Below, one piece after another: positions 52,991 to 61,354 of a DNA stretch of 64,000 nt. The position numbers and the translations under genes were made by a program. Each line of letters starts with the position of its first letter. Position 1 is the stretch's first letter. Under the pieces are notes generated by a model. It had not been told where the DNA came from. It was given only the letters and a program-made list of their open reading frames with translations, and did not search any database. Source of the stretch: an uncultured Sphingomonadaceae bacterium (GTDB lineage: Bacteria; Pseudomonadota; Alphaproteobacteria; Sphingomonadales; Sphingomonadaceae); NCBI GenBank assembly GCA_947497315.1, contig CANMFX010000001.1, positions 1,054,001 through 1,118,000 on the forward strand, in the 5' to 3' direction.

Positions 52991-54006
52991 AGGCATGGCA
53001 AATCGGATCCAAGATCGGCATTGGCGGACTGCAGCTGGCTGACCATCCCGAACCGGAACCAGGCCCTGATGAAATAGTGGTCAAGGTTTCGGCGGCGGGT
53101 CTCAACTATCGCGATTTGATGGTGTTGCGCGGCGACTATGGCACGGATTTGCCCGAAGATCGCGTGCCTCTATCTGACGGCGTTGGCGTGATCGAAGCCG
53201 TTGGCGCTGAAGTTACAGGACTGGAAGTGGGTACCCGCGTGATGGCCCCGCATTTTGCCACTTGGCTCGATGGTGCCTACAGCTTTGCCGTCTTTGCCAG
53301 AGACCTTGGTGTTACAGCCAATGGCTGGCTGGCCGAGAAAATCACCCTTCCCGCAAATGCCGCCGTCATGGTGCCTGAAAATGTGAGCGACAATAGTGCG
53401 GCTACTTTTTCGGTCGTTGGCAGCACGGTCTGGCATGCGATGATGGCCTTTGGTGATGCGAAGCCGGGTGATCTTGTACTCGCACAGGGAACCGGCGGCG
53501 TGTCCATATTTGCGCTACAGCTGGCCAAGGCCATGGGTATGGATTTCGCGATCACCTCATCGAGTGACGAAAAACTCGCGCGCGCCAAGAAAATGGGAGC
53601 GGATTACGGCATCAACTATAGCGACCGGCCGGATTGGGGAACCGCTTTGCTGGAAGCCACGGACGGCCGAGGGGCAGATGTGGTTGTTGATACATTGGGT
53701 TTTCCGGCGATGGGTGAAACTGTGGTAGCATGCGCTGTGAATGCGCGCATCGGATCTTTGGGCGCGCTTTCCGGAACGCCGCAGGATCAATCCAGCGCCA
53801 GCCAGGGTGCGCTGATCGGCAAGAATATAGCGATCAAGGGTATCGCGTCCGGCAATCGTGCAATGTTGCAGCAAGCGCTGGATGTGGTTGCGCAAAATGA
53901 TATCGAGCTGCTGGTCGAAAGCGTTTTCGACTTTAGCGATGCGCCTGCAGCTTTCACGCATCTGGAAAGCGGCAGCCATATGGGCAAGGTGATGGTTACC
54001 GTTTGA
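52987..54006 (+). CDS. Zinc-free MDR family alcohol dehydrogenase/quinone oxidoreductase
   Basis: Medium-chain dehydrogenase of 339 residues with the GroES-like N-terminal domain (NYRDLMVLRGDYG near residue 38, LSDGVGVIEAVG) and the Rossmann nucleotide-binding region LVLAQGTGGVSIFALQLAKAMG (near residue 165; AQGTGGVS replaces the usual GxGxxG). The usual catalytic zinc Cys/His are replaced (Asn36-Tyr instead of Cys-His), as in quinone oxidoreductase or alkenal reductase members. Last gene of the rightward operon, overlapping the small-protein gene by 4 nt and the convergent gene at 53996 by 11 bp. Confidence 0.85.
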   Translation: MKAWQIGSKIGIGGLQLADHPEPEPGPDEIVVKVSAAGLNYRDLMVLRGDYGTDLPEDRVPLSDGVGVIEAVGAEVTGLEVGTRVMAPHFATWLDGAYSFAVFARDLGVTANGWLAEKITLPANAAVMVPENVSDNSAATFSVVGSTVWHAMMAFGDAKPGDLVLAQGTGGVSIFALQLAKAMGMDFAITSSSDEKLARAKKMGADYGINYSDRPDWGTALLEATDGRGADVVVDTLGFPAMGETVVACAVNARIGSLGALSGTPQDQSSASQGALIGKNIAIKGIASGNRAMLQQALDVVAQNDIELLVESVFDFSDAPAAFTHLESGSHMGKVMVTV

Positions 54007-54724
54007 GTTCGACCAGCTCGTACCAGGTCATCATGTAGCCGCCGACACCGCCCTGTACGAATATGCCGTCGTCATCATCTGTAATCCACACATCATAGGC
54101 GGGATGTTCGCCGGCCATGCCGCCTGTTCCCGGCACAATGCTGGCATCATCGACAAATTGCAGATGTTTGCACTGGAAGGTGCCAGCAGGAACGGTGACT
54201 TCTTCCTTGCCGATATAGACAGCTCCGATTTTAACCTGCGCAATTTGCGGCGGCGTTGCGCCGCGATGATCGGGTGAGGGGAGATAGCAATTGAGCAGGC
54301 GTTTGGTTTTCTTATCCCAGTCTTTGGTCGACAGCATATAGCCGTCCGAGACAATCGGATGGGTGCCAAAACCGTCGAGCGGTAATTCCGCAGCAACCCT
54401 TTGAGAGAGCCGCCCGATCGAGGGGCCATAGGATTCCATCTCGACATGTGATCCGTCAAACCGCATCCAGCCTGAACCCATAAATTCATCGCCGACGGTG
54501 AGTCGGACGTGACAGTCCATCGGCTGCTTATCCTCGTCTATGGCATAGATGATATCGCGCATCACTGTGGGCTCGGGTTCGTAAATCTCGCAATGCGCCC
54601 GCATCGTTACCTTGCCGTCGCTATGATGGGTGAACATGAAGGTTTCGAACCCGCGATTCTGGCCCTCCATTTCCGGTTTGCGCGATGTATATTCCAGGCG
54701 GCCTTCGATAATGCGGTGCTTCAT
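53996..54724 (-). CDS. Conserved hypothetical protein, DUF3108-like beta-rich
   Basis: Soluble protein of 242 residues, not recognised as an enzyme. It is predicted to be mostly beta strand, starting MKHRIIEGRLEYTSRK, with repeated short strands (TMRAHCEIYEPEP, VRLTVGDEFMGSGWMRFDG) and a C-terminal VTVPAGTFQCKHLQFV and YDVWITDD pattern. That last part is reminiscent of DUF3108/lipoprotein-carrier-like sheets, though no signal peptide is present. The ATG at 54724 follows AAGGAG. It is divergent from the membrane protein at 54833 across an 18-bp TTGTCnnGACAA palindrome, so it belongs to the same regulon. Confidence 0.5.
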   Translation of the reverse strand: MKHRIIEGRLEYTSRKPEMEGQNRGFETFMFTHHSDGKVTMRAHCEIYEPEPTVMRDIIYAIDEDKQPMDCHVRLTVGDEFMGSGWMRFDGSHVEMESYGPSIGRLSQRVAAELPLDGFGTHPIVSDGYMLSTKDWDKKTKRLLNCYLPSPDHRGATPPQIAQVKIGAVYIGKEEVTVPAGTFQCKHLQFVDDASIVPGTGGMAGEHPAYDVWITDDDDGIFVQGGVGGYMMTWYELVELKR

Positions 54725-54776
54725 CCCATTCTCCTTGTCTTTCTTCATGCCAGTGCATTTTTCTCTTGCCAAGAGG

Positions 54777-54794
54777 AATTTGTCCGGACAAATT
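54777..54794. promoter_or_regulatory. TTGTCnnGACAA operator, site 2 (18-bp perfect palindrome)
   Basis: AATTTGTCCGGACAAATT is a perfect 18-bp palindrome in the 108-bp divergent gap between the DUF3108-like gene and the membrane-protein gene. Its centre lies about 48 bp from the membrane-protein start and about 61 bp from the other. The core is identical to site 1a. Confidence 0.8.
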
Positions 54795-54832
54795 GCAAAT
54801 AGCTATTTACACGGTCTGGGAGGACGTTGGTA

Positions 54833-55525
54833 ATGGAATTTCTCACAACGAATGAACTGAGCATATTGCGCTGGATCCACATCCTGGCGATGGTTTACTG
54901 GCTGGGCGGCGAATGGGGTGTTTTCCAGACCAGCTACAATGTCACGAACCGTAACCTGTCGCTGGAAGAACGGCGGCGGCACATGGAAACCGCCTATCGG
55001 ATCGACATATTGGCGCGCACTGGCATTGTCCTGCTGCTCCCGCTGGGTCTGCATATGGGTAAGATCTATGGTTTTGTGCCCTTTCTCGATGGTGCTGGGA
55101 TCTGGTGGATGTGGTTGTTTTTTGCGATCTGGCTGGCGATGACCTGGACTGCTTTCATCAAGCGCGAGACCGATATCGGCGTCAAGGTGACCAAAACCGA
55201 AGAAATGCTCCGCTATCCCCTTATCGCGGTCTTGTTCATTGTCGCCTTCATGGCTTTTCAAGGTTCCGGTCCGGTTATCTCGGGTGAGGGCAATCACTGG
55301 TATCCAGCCAAAATCGGCCTTTATGCTTTTGCGCTATGTATCGGCCTGTTCCTTCGAGTTGTCATGCGCCGGTGGACCGTGCGATTCCGAAAACTCGCCG
55401 AAGGACCGGATGCAGCGGAAGAGGCTGCGCTGGAACGAGAGATCGGGCAAGCGCGTATTGCAGCCTATATTTACTGGATCACGATCTCCGGCGTGTGTTT
55501 CCTGGGAGCGGTCAAACCGTTCTAG
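54833..55525 (+). CDS. Multi-pass membrane protein of unknown function
   Basis: Integral membrane protein of 230 residues with about five or six hydrophobic segments and short loops: ILRWIHILAMVYWLGGEWGVFQ near the start, LLLPLGLHMGKIYGF, WWMWLFFAIWLAMTW, PLIAVLFIVAFMAF, LYAFALCIGLFLRVVMRRW and IYWITISGVCFLGAV. WIHILAMVYWLGGEWG resembles the CopD/DUF2269-type heme- or copper-related membrane proteins, but evidence is weak. The ATG follows GGGAGGAC. It is under operator site 2 and ends in a strong terminator. Confidence 0.6.
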   Translation: MEFLTTNELSILRWIHILAMVYWLGGEWGVFQTSYNVTNRNLSLEERRRHMETAYRIDILARTGIVLLLPLGLHMGKIYGFVPFLDGAGIWWMWLFFAIWLAMTWTAFIKRETDIGVKVTKTEEMLRYPLIAVLFIVAFMAFQGSGPVISGEGNHWYPAKIGLYAFALCIGLFLRVVMRRWTVRFRKLAEGPDAAEEAALEREIGQARIAAYIYWITISGVCFLGAVKPF

Positions 55526-55539
55526 CGGCCAAGTTCCTC

Positions 55540-55584
55540 AAAAAAGAGCCTGTCCAACATCGCTGTCGGGCAGGCTCTTTTTTT
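55540..55584 (+). terminator. Rho-independent terminator, probably bidirectional
   Basis: Arms AAAAAAGAGCCTGTCC and GGGCAGGCTCTTTTTT pair over 16 bp with a single G-U pair around a 12-nt loop, with a T run on the right and an A run on the left. It ends both the membrane-protein gene and the convergent operon of the small protein at 55609. Confidence 0.88.
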
Positions 55585-55608
55585 ATCATATTGTTGCGAG
55601 AGAAGCTG

Positions 55609-55971
55609 CTAGATTTCCTTCAGCTCCCGGCTGACTTCTTCCACAGGTGGTTCGGCCTGCTGCAATTCTTCTACCATCTGGTGCGGTCCGCGCATCACCC
55701 GGTAGATATATTCACGGATCATCGCGCCGCGCTCATAGGCCGCCTCTTTGTCCGGCGTATAACTTTCGATGTCATCGCGGCTGATCGTCCCCTTTGCATC
55801 GAGTAGACGCTCGACCGTATCCATTCGCTCACGCAGTACAGACACTTCGCCGACAACTGCCATCAGGATGGAGAGCATCCGTTCATCCTCGGGATCGTCA
55901 AAATATTCCGGACGCTTGCCTTTGGCCTTTTTATTGGCCGCGGCCATCCAGTCGAAAACTTGGTCCGTCAT
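55609..55971 (-). CDS. Small protein paired with the methyltransferase (copy 2)
   Basis: Acidic, helix-rich protein of 120 residues of no known domain. YFDDPEDERMLSILMAVVGE, then VLRERMDTVERLLDAKG, aligns with the FDDP/DR/VMNMAQE/ERLMALEG pattern of the 93-residue protein at 52709. The C-terminal part (REYIYRVMRGPHQMVEELQQ) is an extra helix. Its start overlaps the methyltransferase-fold gene by 4 nt, as in the other pair. A role as a partner subunit is inferred from this repeated arrangement. Confidence 0.7.
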   Translation of the reverse strand: MTDQVFDWMAAANKKAKGKRPEYFDDPEDERMLSILMAVVGEVSVLRERMDTVERLLDAKGTISRDDIESYTPDKEAAYERGAMIREYIYRVMRGPHQMVEELQQAEPPVEEVSRELKEI

Positions 55972-57224
55972 TCTGCTGCCTCCTGCATCTGATCGGCATT
56001 TTTCCAGGCTCCATAAGCGTGCCAGAAAGCGGCCCGGCCATGGTCCTCGTCCTCGCCGGTTGGTGCCTCGGGGAAAATTTCCCGATCAACAACGGCGCGG
56101 ACTCCGGTTTCGAAAATCTCGTCGCGGTCAAAGCCGGCTTTGACCATCTCGTCTTTCATATCGAGCGCATGCATGGAGGACCAGAAGGGTTCATTATTGT
56201 TGAACGCATCCCAGTCACGCAGAAACTGCTCAAATAGCGGCATGGCATCGGAATATTCCGGCTGTTCCAGATGCAGCATCAAACCATTGTCAGCGAGTAC
56301 ACGGTAGCCCTCGGCGATGATCTTGGGCAAAGCCTTTCCGCTGGTTTCATGCAGGAACATCGTGGTTTGTACCCAGTCAAATGTTCCATCATCCCAACGG
56401 GACAAGTCTTCGGCATTGGCCTGAATAAATTTGATATTGGTCGCGCCGAGTGATTGCGCGCGGGCATGGGCATAGCGCAAAATTGGTGCCGCTGTGTCGA
56501 TCGCGATAAATTCACAATCGGGAAAAGCCAGCGCCAGCGGGACGATATTGTGGCCGACGGTGGTGCCGATATCGAGCACCCGGCGGGGTTCCCAGCCAGG
56601 GCGCTCTTTCTTGATCCAATCGACCAGCGCCTGACCACCGCCGTCGGTCAGGGCGCCCAGACCGCCTCCGGTCGTCGCAAAAATCCCGCAGTCATAATTG
56701 GCGCCAGCCGATACATCTCCGGGCAATTCCTCGCCATGATAGCTGCCCGGCATGCAATGAATGTCCACGGCCGACTGATAGCGCGGTATTGCGATTTCCG
56801 GGTTGAGTTCCAGCGTGCTTTTAACACCTTGGGCTCCCCCATTATATTGCCGGGCCTTGGCGTTCAGCTCATCAATCTGGCGTAGCACGATAGCACGACC
56901 ATTTTGCTGGCGCATTTCCATCGAGTTGCGTTTCAGCGCGGACCAGAATTTGTGGAACGGATCCTTGTTCATCGCATGGCGAATCTCAAAACGATCCTGC
57001 GGTTCCCGGCCATGTTCTTTCAAAAAAGCCGGCAGGACACGCTTGTCATAAGCCAGCTTGTTGCCGGGGCTTAACGTGCTCGCCATGAACTTGTTGAAAT
57101 TGGCGAGGAAATCAAACCGCGCGATTTCGTCGTGGGACGGCTGCGGCGATACGCCATGCCGGGCCACTGCATTATAGGGTGGTGCGACGTCCAGTTTCTG
57201 GTCGCTCGGGACTGTTTTGCTCAT
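55968..57224 (-). CDS. Class I methyltransferase-fold protein with N-terminal extension (copy 2)
   Basis: Protein of 418 residues, paralog of the one at 51525. The N-terminal extension shows LAYDKRVLPAF (58-68) and HCMPGSY (156-162). The methyltransferase core has VLDIGTTVGHN (216-226), a matching motif II (IAIDTAAPILRYAHARA), WVQTTMFLHETS, and a glycine-poor VLADNGLMLHLEQ. The acid after motif I is conserved, so SAM binding is likely. It overlaps the nitrilase-fold gene stop by 4 nt and is followed by its small partner. The substrate is unknown. Confidence 0.78.
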   Translation of the reverse strand: MSKTVPSDQKLDVAPPYNAVARHGVSPQPSHDEIARFDFLANFNKFMASTLSPGNKLAYDKRVLPAFLKEHGREPQDRFEIRHAMNKDPFHKFWSALKRNSMEMRQQNGRAIVLRQIDELNAKARQYNGGAQGVKSTLELNPEIAIPRYQSAVDIHCMPGSYHGEELPGDVSAGANYDCGIFATTGGGLGALTDGGGQALVDWIKKERPGWEPRRVLDIGTTVGHNIVPLALAFPDCEFIAIDTAAPILRYAHARAQSLGATNIKFIQANAEDLSRWDDGTFDWVQTTMFLHETSGKALPKIIAEGYRVLADNGLMLHLEQPEYSDAMPLFEQFLRDWDAFNNNEPFWSSMHALDMKDEMVKAGFDRDEIFETGVRAVVDREIFPEAPTGEDEDHGRAAFWHAYGAWKNADQMQEAAE

Positions 57225-58375
57225 ATCAAGCCCTCCTTTATCATGCGCTCTATTGTTTCTTCCTGAGTGCGCAGGAAATAATCGCGATCTGGGGTCTTCA
57301 CTTCATTGACCTCGATCAAACCATCGGCTTTTTGTACGGACAAATTACCATAAGTGGCGGCAAAAAGCTCCAGTCGCTGGCGCGCCAGGAAATTTGTCAT
57401 TGCCGGTTTGCGGCGTGCGGCGCGCAGGGCACTGATGTCGATATCGGCAAAGGCAGTGAAAGTCTCACCGCTGTTCGACTCGGCCATCACTCGGCCCTTA
57501 TAGTCCACCACCATGCTGTTGCCGTCGGCCGAGGCTAGCGGCAGGGTCGTATTTTCAATGCCTGCCGTATTGGCCGAGACGACATAGGCCATATTTTCCT
57601 GTGCCCGGGCGCGCTTGCCAATATCCTTGGGCGTGTCGAGCGGGGAGCCGATTTCCGAAGAGCTATGCACGAAAACTTCTGCCCCGCGCAGCGCATGGGC
57701 GCGGGCAATTTCGGGATAGAGTATCTCTTCCGAGGCGATTGCGGCGAGATTGCCGATCTCGGTCCTCGCCACAGGGAACACCCCGTCGAGGCCGTAGATA
57801 TCAAGATATTTGGTCCAGACATCATGCGGCGTCGGCGCGAACATCGAATTGAGTCGGCGGTAGCGCAGCACCACATCTCCAGATGGTGCGACCACGAAAC
57901 TAGTCTGGAAGTAGAGGCCCGGGAAATTCGCGTCCACTTCATAGGCATTGCCGGCGATAAACATTTTCAGCCGCTGCGCCATTGCGCCCAGTGCTTCATA
58001 TTCCGGGCCGTCCATTTCCAACGCCGCCTTGTCGGCAAAATCGGGAATGGAAATACGCCCGGGATAGCTGGTCAGCAGATATTCCGGCAATACCGCCAGC
58101 TTGACCGGACTGCCGCCATATTGCTGAATGAAAATCGTCGCAGAGCGAATCTTGGTCTCGATCTCGCCGATCATCGCCAGCATTTGCGCGCGGGCAGATG
58201 CTTTGTCCGGCGTCTTTTCAATCGAACGGGCAGCCAGTTGCATCGCGACGGCAGCGTAATTTTTCGTTTCGGTCATAATGTTATCTTTATCATATTTTCC
58301 GGTCGAGGCTAAAACAGGTGATGTGACAGTGGCACAAAGTGCCGCGGCCATCATCTGTCTGCGGTCAACGTCCAT
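57221..58375 (-). CDS. Nitrilase-superfamily protein with Cys replaced by Ser
   Basis: Carbon-nitrogen hydrolase fold protein of 384 residues from ATG 58375, with a Tat-like leader (DRRQMMAAALCATVTSPVLA). A later ATG at 58276 would give a leaderless protein of 351 residues. The triad position E98 (LPEY) is present. The Lys of YRK is Arg (YRR, 172-174), and the nucleophile position, usually Cys seven residues before PE, is S215 (AIASEEILYPE). A typical amidase mechanism is therefore doubtful. It sits in the MFS-oxidase-methyltransferase operon. It may be a pseudoenzyme, or a serine variant with altered chemistry. Confidence 0.75.
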   Translation of the reverse strand: MDVDRRQMMAAALCATVTSPVLASTGKYDKDNIMTETKNYAAVAMQLAARSIEKTPDKASARAQMLAMIGEIETKIRSATIFIQQYGGSPVKLAVLPEYLLTSYPGRISIPDFADKAALEMDGPEYEALGAMAQRLKMFIAGNAYEVDANFPGLYFQTSFVVAPSGDVVLRYRRLNSMFAPTPHDVWTKYLDIYGLDGVFPVARTEIGNLAAIASEEILYPEIARAHALRGAEVFVHSSSEIGSPLDTPKDIGKRARAQENMAYVVSANTAGIENTTLPLASADGNSMVVDYKGRVMAESNSGETFTAFADIDISALRAARRKPAMTNFLARQRLELFAATYGNLSVQKADGLIEVNEVKTPDRDYFLRTQEETIERMIKEGLI

Positions 58376-58381
58376 CCCGTT

Positions 58382-59932
58382 CTATAGGCCCAATGATCCT
58401 GGATTCATAAGCCCCTTTGGATCAACGGTTTTTTTCAAATCCTGCAGCAAGCTGTTCGCAGCCGGGTCAAGGCTGTCGCGATAACGATAGGTTCTCCCGA
58501 TCTGCAAATGCGCCGCGCCCTGATCATGGAACAGGTCAACCAGCGCCTGTTTCAGTTTCTGGGTCAGCTCCCATGCTTGGCTGTTGTTTTCCAATGTCGG
58601 CAGCTTTGCGAAATGCGCCGGATCCATTGATGCTGCATGCACCGGATTGGAAGCATCCGGCCAATAGAGACAGGGCTCAATAATCGCGCCCGAACCGCTG
58701 ACGGCGGAAACAAGGATGCCCGTAAAAATTCCATGCCGTTCCATCTCTTCGCGATGCGTCTCGAACAGAGCGAGGATTGCGTCATAGCAGGAGGCAGCTT
58801 TGCTGTGCGGCAGCAATCCGTGGACAGGAGCCCAGCGCTCGCCCTCGGGTCCAAGCATCCCGTTCAGTGGTCCAAACGGATTGGCGCGGATTATCTTGGG
58901 AATGGTGTTCTCGGTCTCGGTCGCCCCATTATCCAAAGCAATTTTTCGTGCGCGTTCCAGATCATCATCGGCCGCAGCCTGAATGCGCGCCTCGGTCAAC
59001 ACATGGAGTGAAAATTTTGCCTCGTCCATAAAGTCCCGGCCAGCTGCGACGACTTTCGCGCCTTCCTTGAGCGCGCCCCAGACGCTGCCCTGTTTTTTCA
59101 TCATTTTGCCGAGTGCCTTGGCGTCACTGCCAAGACTGTCGCGTTTCATACGGATAGCGTTCAGGCTGGGATCGAAACCGAAGCATTCGGTCGAAACGCC
59201 GGAGCGTTCAATCGCACTCATGGCCGCCAATATGTCGTTGTGATTTTCGAAGGTGAAGCTGGCATAACCATGTGCCTCGGCTTCGGGGATCAGGCGGAGT
59301 GTGATGGTCGCCTTCATGCCTAAAGCGCCGGTATCGGCCAGGAAAAGCCCGGTAAGGTCCGGTCCATAAGGCCGGGTGAAATTGGCGCCGGTTTTCAGGA
59401 TCGTGCCATCCGCGAGTACAACTTCCATGGCGATACAGCTTTGTGCAGCGGTGCCATAGCGACCGGAACCCCAGAACAGGCAGTTCTGGCTCATCCCGCC
59501 ACCAATCGATGCCTTCAACCCGGAGAGGGTTCCCCAGAACGGCGTGCGTAAACCTTTCGGCGCAAGCGTTTCATATAATTTTGCCCAGGTGCAGCCCGCC
59601 TCGACCCTGACCGTCATATCGGTCTCGTTGATCTCCAGAACCCTGTCCATTGCGGCGAGGTCGAACAATACAGACCCGGCCTTGGTCATCGTGTAACCGC
59701 CGGTATAGCTCATCCCGCCGCCACGCGGGACGACCGGGATATTCTGAGCCGTGGTGGCAGCAATTGCTGCCGATAGTTCATTCTTGTCTTTGGGCCGGAC
59801 CACCGCAAGCAGATCCGCACCGCGTTGATAGACATCATGAGCATAGAAGTTGAGCGTTTCTGAATCGGTGAGGACTTCGGCGCCCGTATCGGCGATAAAT
59901 TCCATGGCTGTGGGATTGGCTTTCGTGGCCAT
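58382..59932 (-). CDS. FAD-linked oxidase, GlcD/vanillyl-alcohol-oxidase type
   Basis: Flavoenzyme of 516 residues with a PCMH-type FAD-binding domain (VPRGGGMSYTGGYT near residue 70, the phosphate-binding loop; FWGTLSGLKASIGGGMSQNCLFWGSGRYG near residue 135) and a C-terminal cap. The order and length fit the glycolate oxidase/4-cresol dehydrogenase family. There is no clear histidine for covalent flavin attachment that I can assign with confidence. Its ATG overlaps the MFS stop by one base, so transport and first oxidation of a hydroxy acid or alkyl substrate may be coupled. Confidence 0.87.
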   Translation of the reverse strand: MATKANPTAMEFIADTGAEVLTDSETLNFYAHDVYQRGADLLAVVRPKDKNELSAAIAATTAQNIPVVPRGGGMSYTGGYTMTKAGSVLFDLAAMDRVLEINETDMTVRVEAGCTWAKLYETLAPKGLRTPFWGTLSGLKASIGGGMSQNCLFWGSGRYGTAAQSCIAMEVVLADGTILKTGANFTRPYGPDLTGLFLADTGALGMKATITLRLIPEAEAHGYASFTFENHNDILAAMSAIERSGVSTECFGFDPSLNAIRMKRDSLGSDAKALGKMMKKQGSVWGALKEGAKVVAAGRDFMDEAKFSLHVLTEARIQAAADDDLERARKIALDNGATETENTIPKIIRANPFGPLNGMLGPEGERWAPVHGLLPHSKAASCYDAILALFETHREEMERHGIFTGILVSAVSGSGAIIEPCLYWPDASNPVHAASMDPAHFAKLPTLENNSQAWELTQKLKQALVDLFHDQGAAHLQIGRTYRYRDSLDPAANSLLQDLKKTVDPKGLMNPGSLGL

Positions 59933-61224
59933 CAGCTTGGCTCCGTGGCTAGTTTTTCTGTGGGGGAAGGATCAGTTTCAGGGAAGCTCTCCGGATAGCG
60001 GCTGAGGAACAGCAGTAGTCCGCCGCCAACTACGAAGGCAAAAATCGCAACACTCAAAATCGGATCATAGCTGCCCATATTGTCGCGCACGCTGGCATAG
60101 ATGATCGGTGACAGGGCCGAGAAAAAACCGAAGGGCATATAGAGCATGCCATAGATTTTACCATAATTGGCCATGCCGAAATAGCGCCCGGTGAGATAGG
60201 CGATCAGATCGCTTTCTGCGCCTGCTGCGAAGCCCAGGAGGAAGCCGGCAATAGCGGCCATCGTAAAGGAAATGCTGTCGCCGAGCAGGACATAGCATGA
60301 GATGGCTGGCAAGCAGAGCAAAGGAAAGGCAACAAAGCCCTGCCAGAACCGATCGAGCAGGGCGCCGGTAATGATCCGGCCCGACAATATGCCGATGCCC
60401 AAAACCCCCATCACGGATGCTGCGGTTTGGGCGTCCAGCCCGCGGTCGCCAAGCATTGTTGGCAGATTGATGAACGCGCCGCCAAAGGCCGTGGCGATCA
60501 CCGCGATCGACAACCAGATCAGCCAGAAACGATAGTCTTTCAATGCCACACGCAATGTGACGCCGGTCAGGTTGCCGCTATCGCTCAAAATTGCCTTGGG
60601 ACGTTCTTCCGGCCGCGGTTCGCGGAACAGGAAATAACCAAGCGGGAGAGCAACGAACAGCGGCAGAGCAGCGACGATGGCAAACATCGCCCGCCAGCCA
60701 TAATTTTCGATACCCCACACCGCGAGCTTCGGTACGACGATGGCGGCGAGACTGGTTCCAAGCAGCAAAATGCCAAGGGCCAGCCCGCGGTTCTTGTAGA
60801 ACCATAGGTTGATCGCCCGGCTCCAGCTGACGGGTGTGGAGCCAATGCCGATCAGGCCGACCAATACCCACAAAGCATAATAAATGTAGAGGGTGGATGT
60901 GACCTGCACGGTCGGCGTGAAAGAAATGGCGGCGAAAGAAAGCCCAAAAGCCAGCAGCGAATAGAGCGCCACTTTCCGGACACCATATTTATCCGCGAGC
61001 GACCCAAAAAATGGGGCGAGCAAGGACGCGATAATGCCGAAAATCGTTATAGGGAATAATATCTGCGTGCGGGTCCAGCCGAATTCTTCAATCAGCGGTT
61101 CGACAGTGAAACCGATGACGTTGAAGGGTATTGGTGATGCCCCGCAGGCTACACCGAGGACGCCGGCAAGCAGGACCTTCCAGCCCATGGCAAATTCGCT
61201 ACTGCTTGTTTTGTTGTCAGTCAT
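59932..61224 (-). CDS. MFS transporter, oxalate/formate-antiporter-like
   Basis: Twelve-helix permease of 430 residues. Motif A-like GSLADKYGVRKVALY follows helix 2 (near residue 74), and the helix-5 region carries LALGILLLGTSLAAIVVPKLAVWG. A long cytoplasmic loop with basic and acidic residues (FREPRPEERPKAILSD) separates the halves. This pattern fits monocarboxylate/oxalate-formate carriers of the MFS. First gene of the leftward operon (MFS, FAD oxidase, nitrilase-fold, methyltransferase, small protein), with operator site 3 about 25 bp upstream. It probably imports an organic acid. Confidence 0.87.
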   Translation of the reverse strand: MTDNKTSSSEFAMGWKVLLAGVLGVACGASPIPFNVIGFTVEPLIEEFGWTRTQILFPITIFGIIASLLAPFFGSLADKYGVRKVALYSLLAFGLSFAAISFTPTVQVTSTLYIYYALWVLVGLIGIGSTPVSWSRAINLWFYKNRGLALGILLLGTSLAAIVVPKLAVWGIENYGWRAMFAIVAALPLFVALPLGYFLFREPRPEERPKAILSDSGNLTGVTLRVALKDYRFWLIWLSIAVIATAFGGAFINLPTMLGDRGLDAQTAASVMGVLGIGILSGRIITGALLDRFWQGFVAFPLLCLPAISCYVLLGDSISFTMAAIAGFLLGFAAGAESDLIAYLTGRYFGMANYGKIYGMLYMPFGFFSALSPIIYASVRDNMGSYDPILSVAIFAFVVGGGLLLFLSRYPESFPETDPSPTEKLATEPS

Positions 61225-61246
61225 GCACCCTCGGCGATCCTAAAAG

Positions 61247-61258
61247 TTGTCCGGACAT
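61247..61258. promoter_or_regulatory. TTGTCnnGACAA operator, site 3
   Basis: TTGTCCGGACAT, one mismatch from the consensus, with the 10-bp core TGTCCGGACA a perfect palindrome. It lies 23 bp upstream of the MFS start, the promoter region of the five-gene leftward operon. Confidence 0.7.
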
Positions 61259-61300
61259 ATTTTGTATAGCGTGATTTGTCCTTTACGCCAGAAAAAGCCG

Positions 61301-61332
61301 CAAAAAGAAAGCGGGCCATTGCTGACCCGCTT
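61301..61332 (-). terminator. Rho-independent terminator of the right-hand TonB receptor
   Basis: On the minus strand AAGCGGG and CCCGCTT form a 7-bp stem around a 10-nt loop, followed by TTTCTTTTT. It lies 23 bp past the receptor stop and upstream of operator site 3. Confidence 0.75.
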
Positions 61333-61354
61333 CCTTCCTTGTGTCTTGATCGTC

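Noticed and set aside
57332-57343. TTGTACGGACAA, one mismatch from the TTGTCnnGACAA operator
   Set aside because: It is inside the nitrilase-fold coding sequence (codons for L-S-V-Q) and far from any start, so I treat it as chance.
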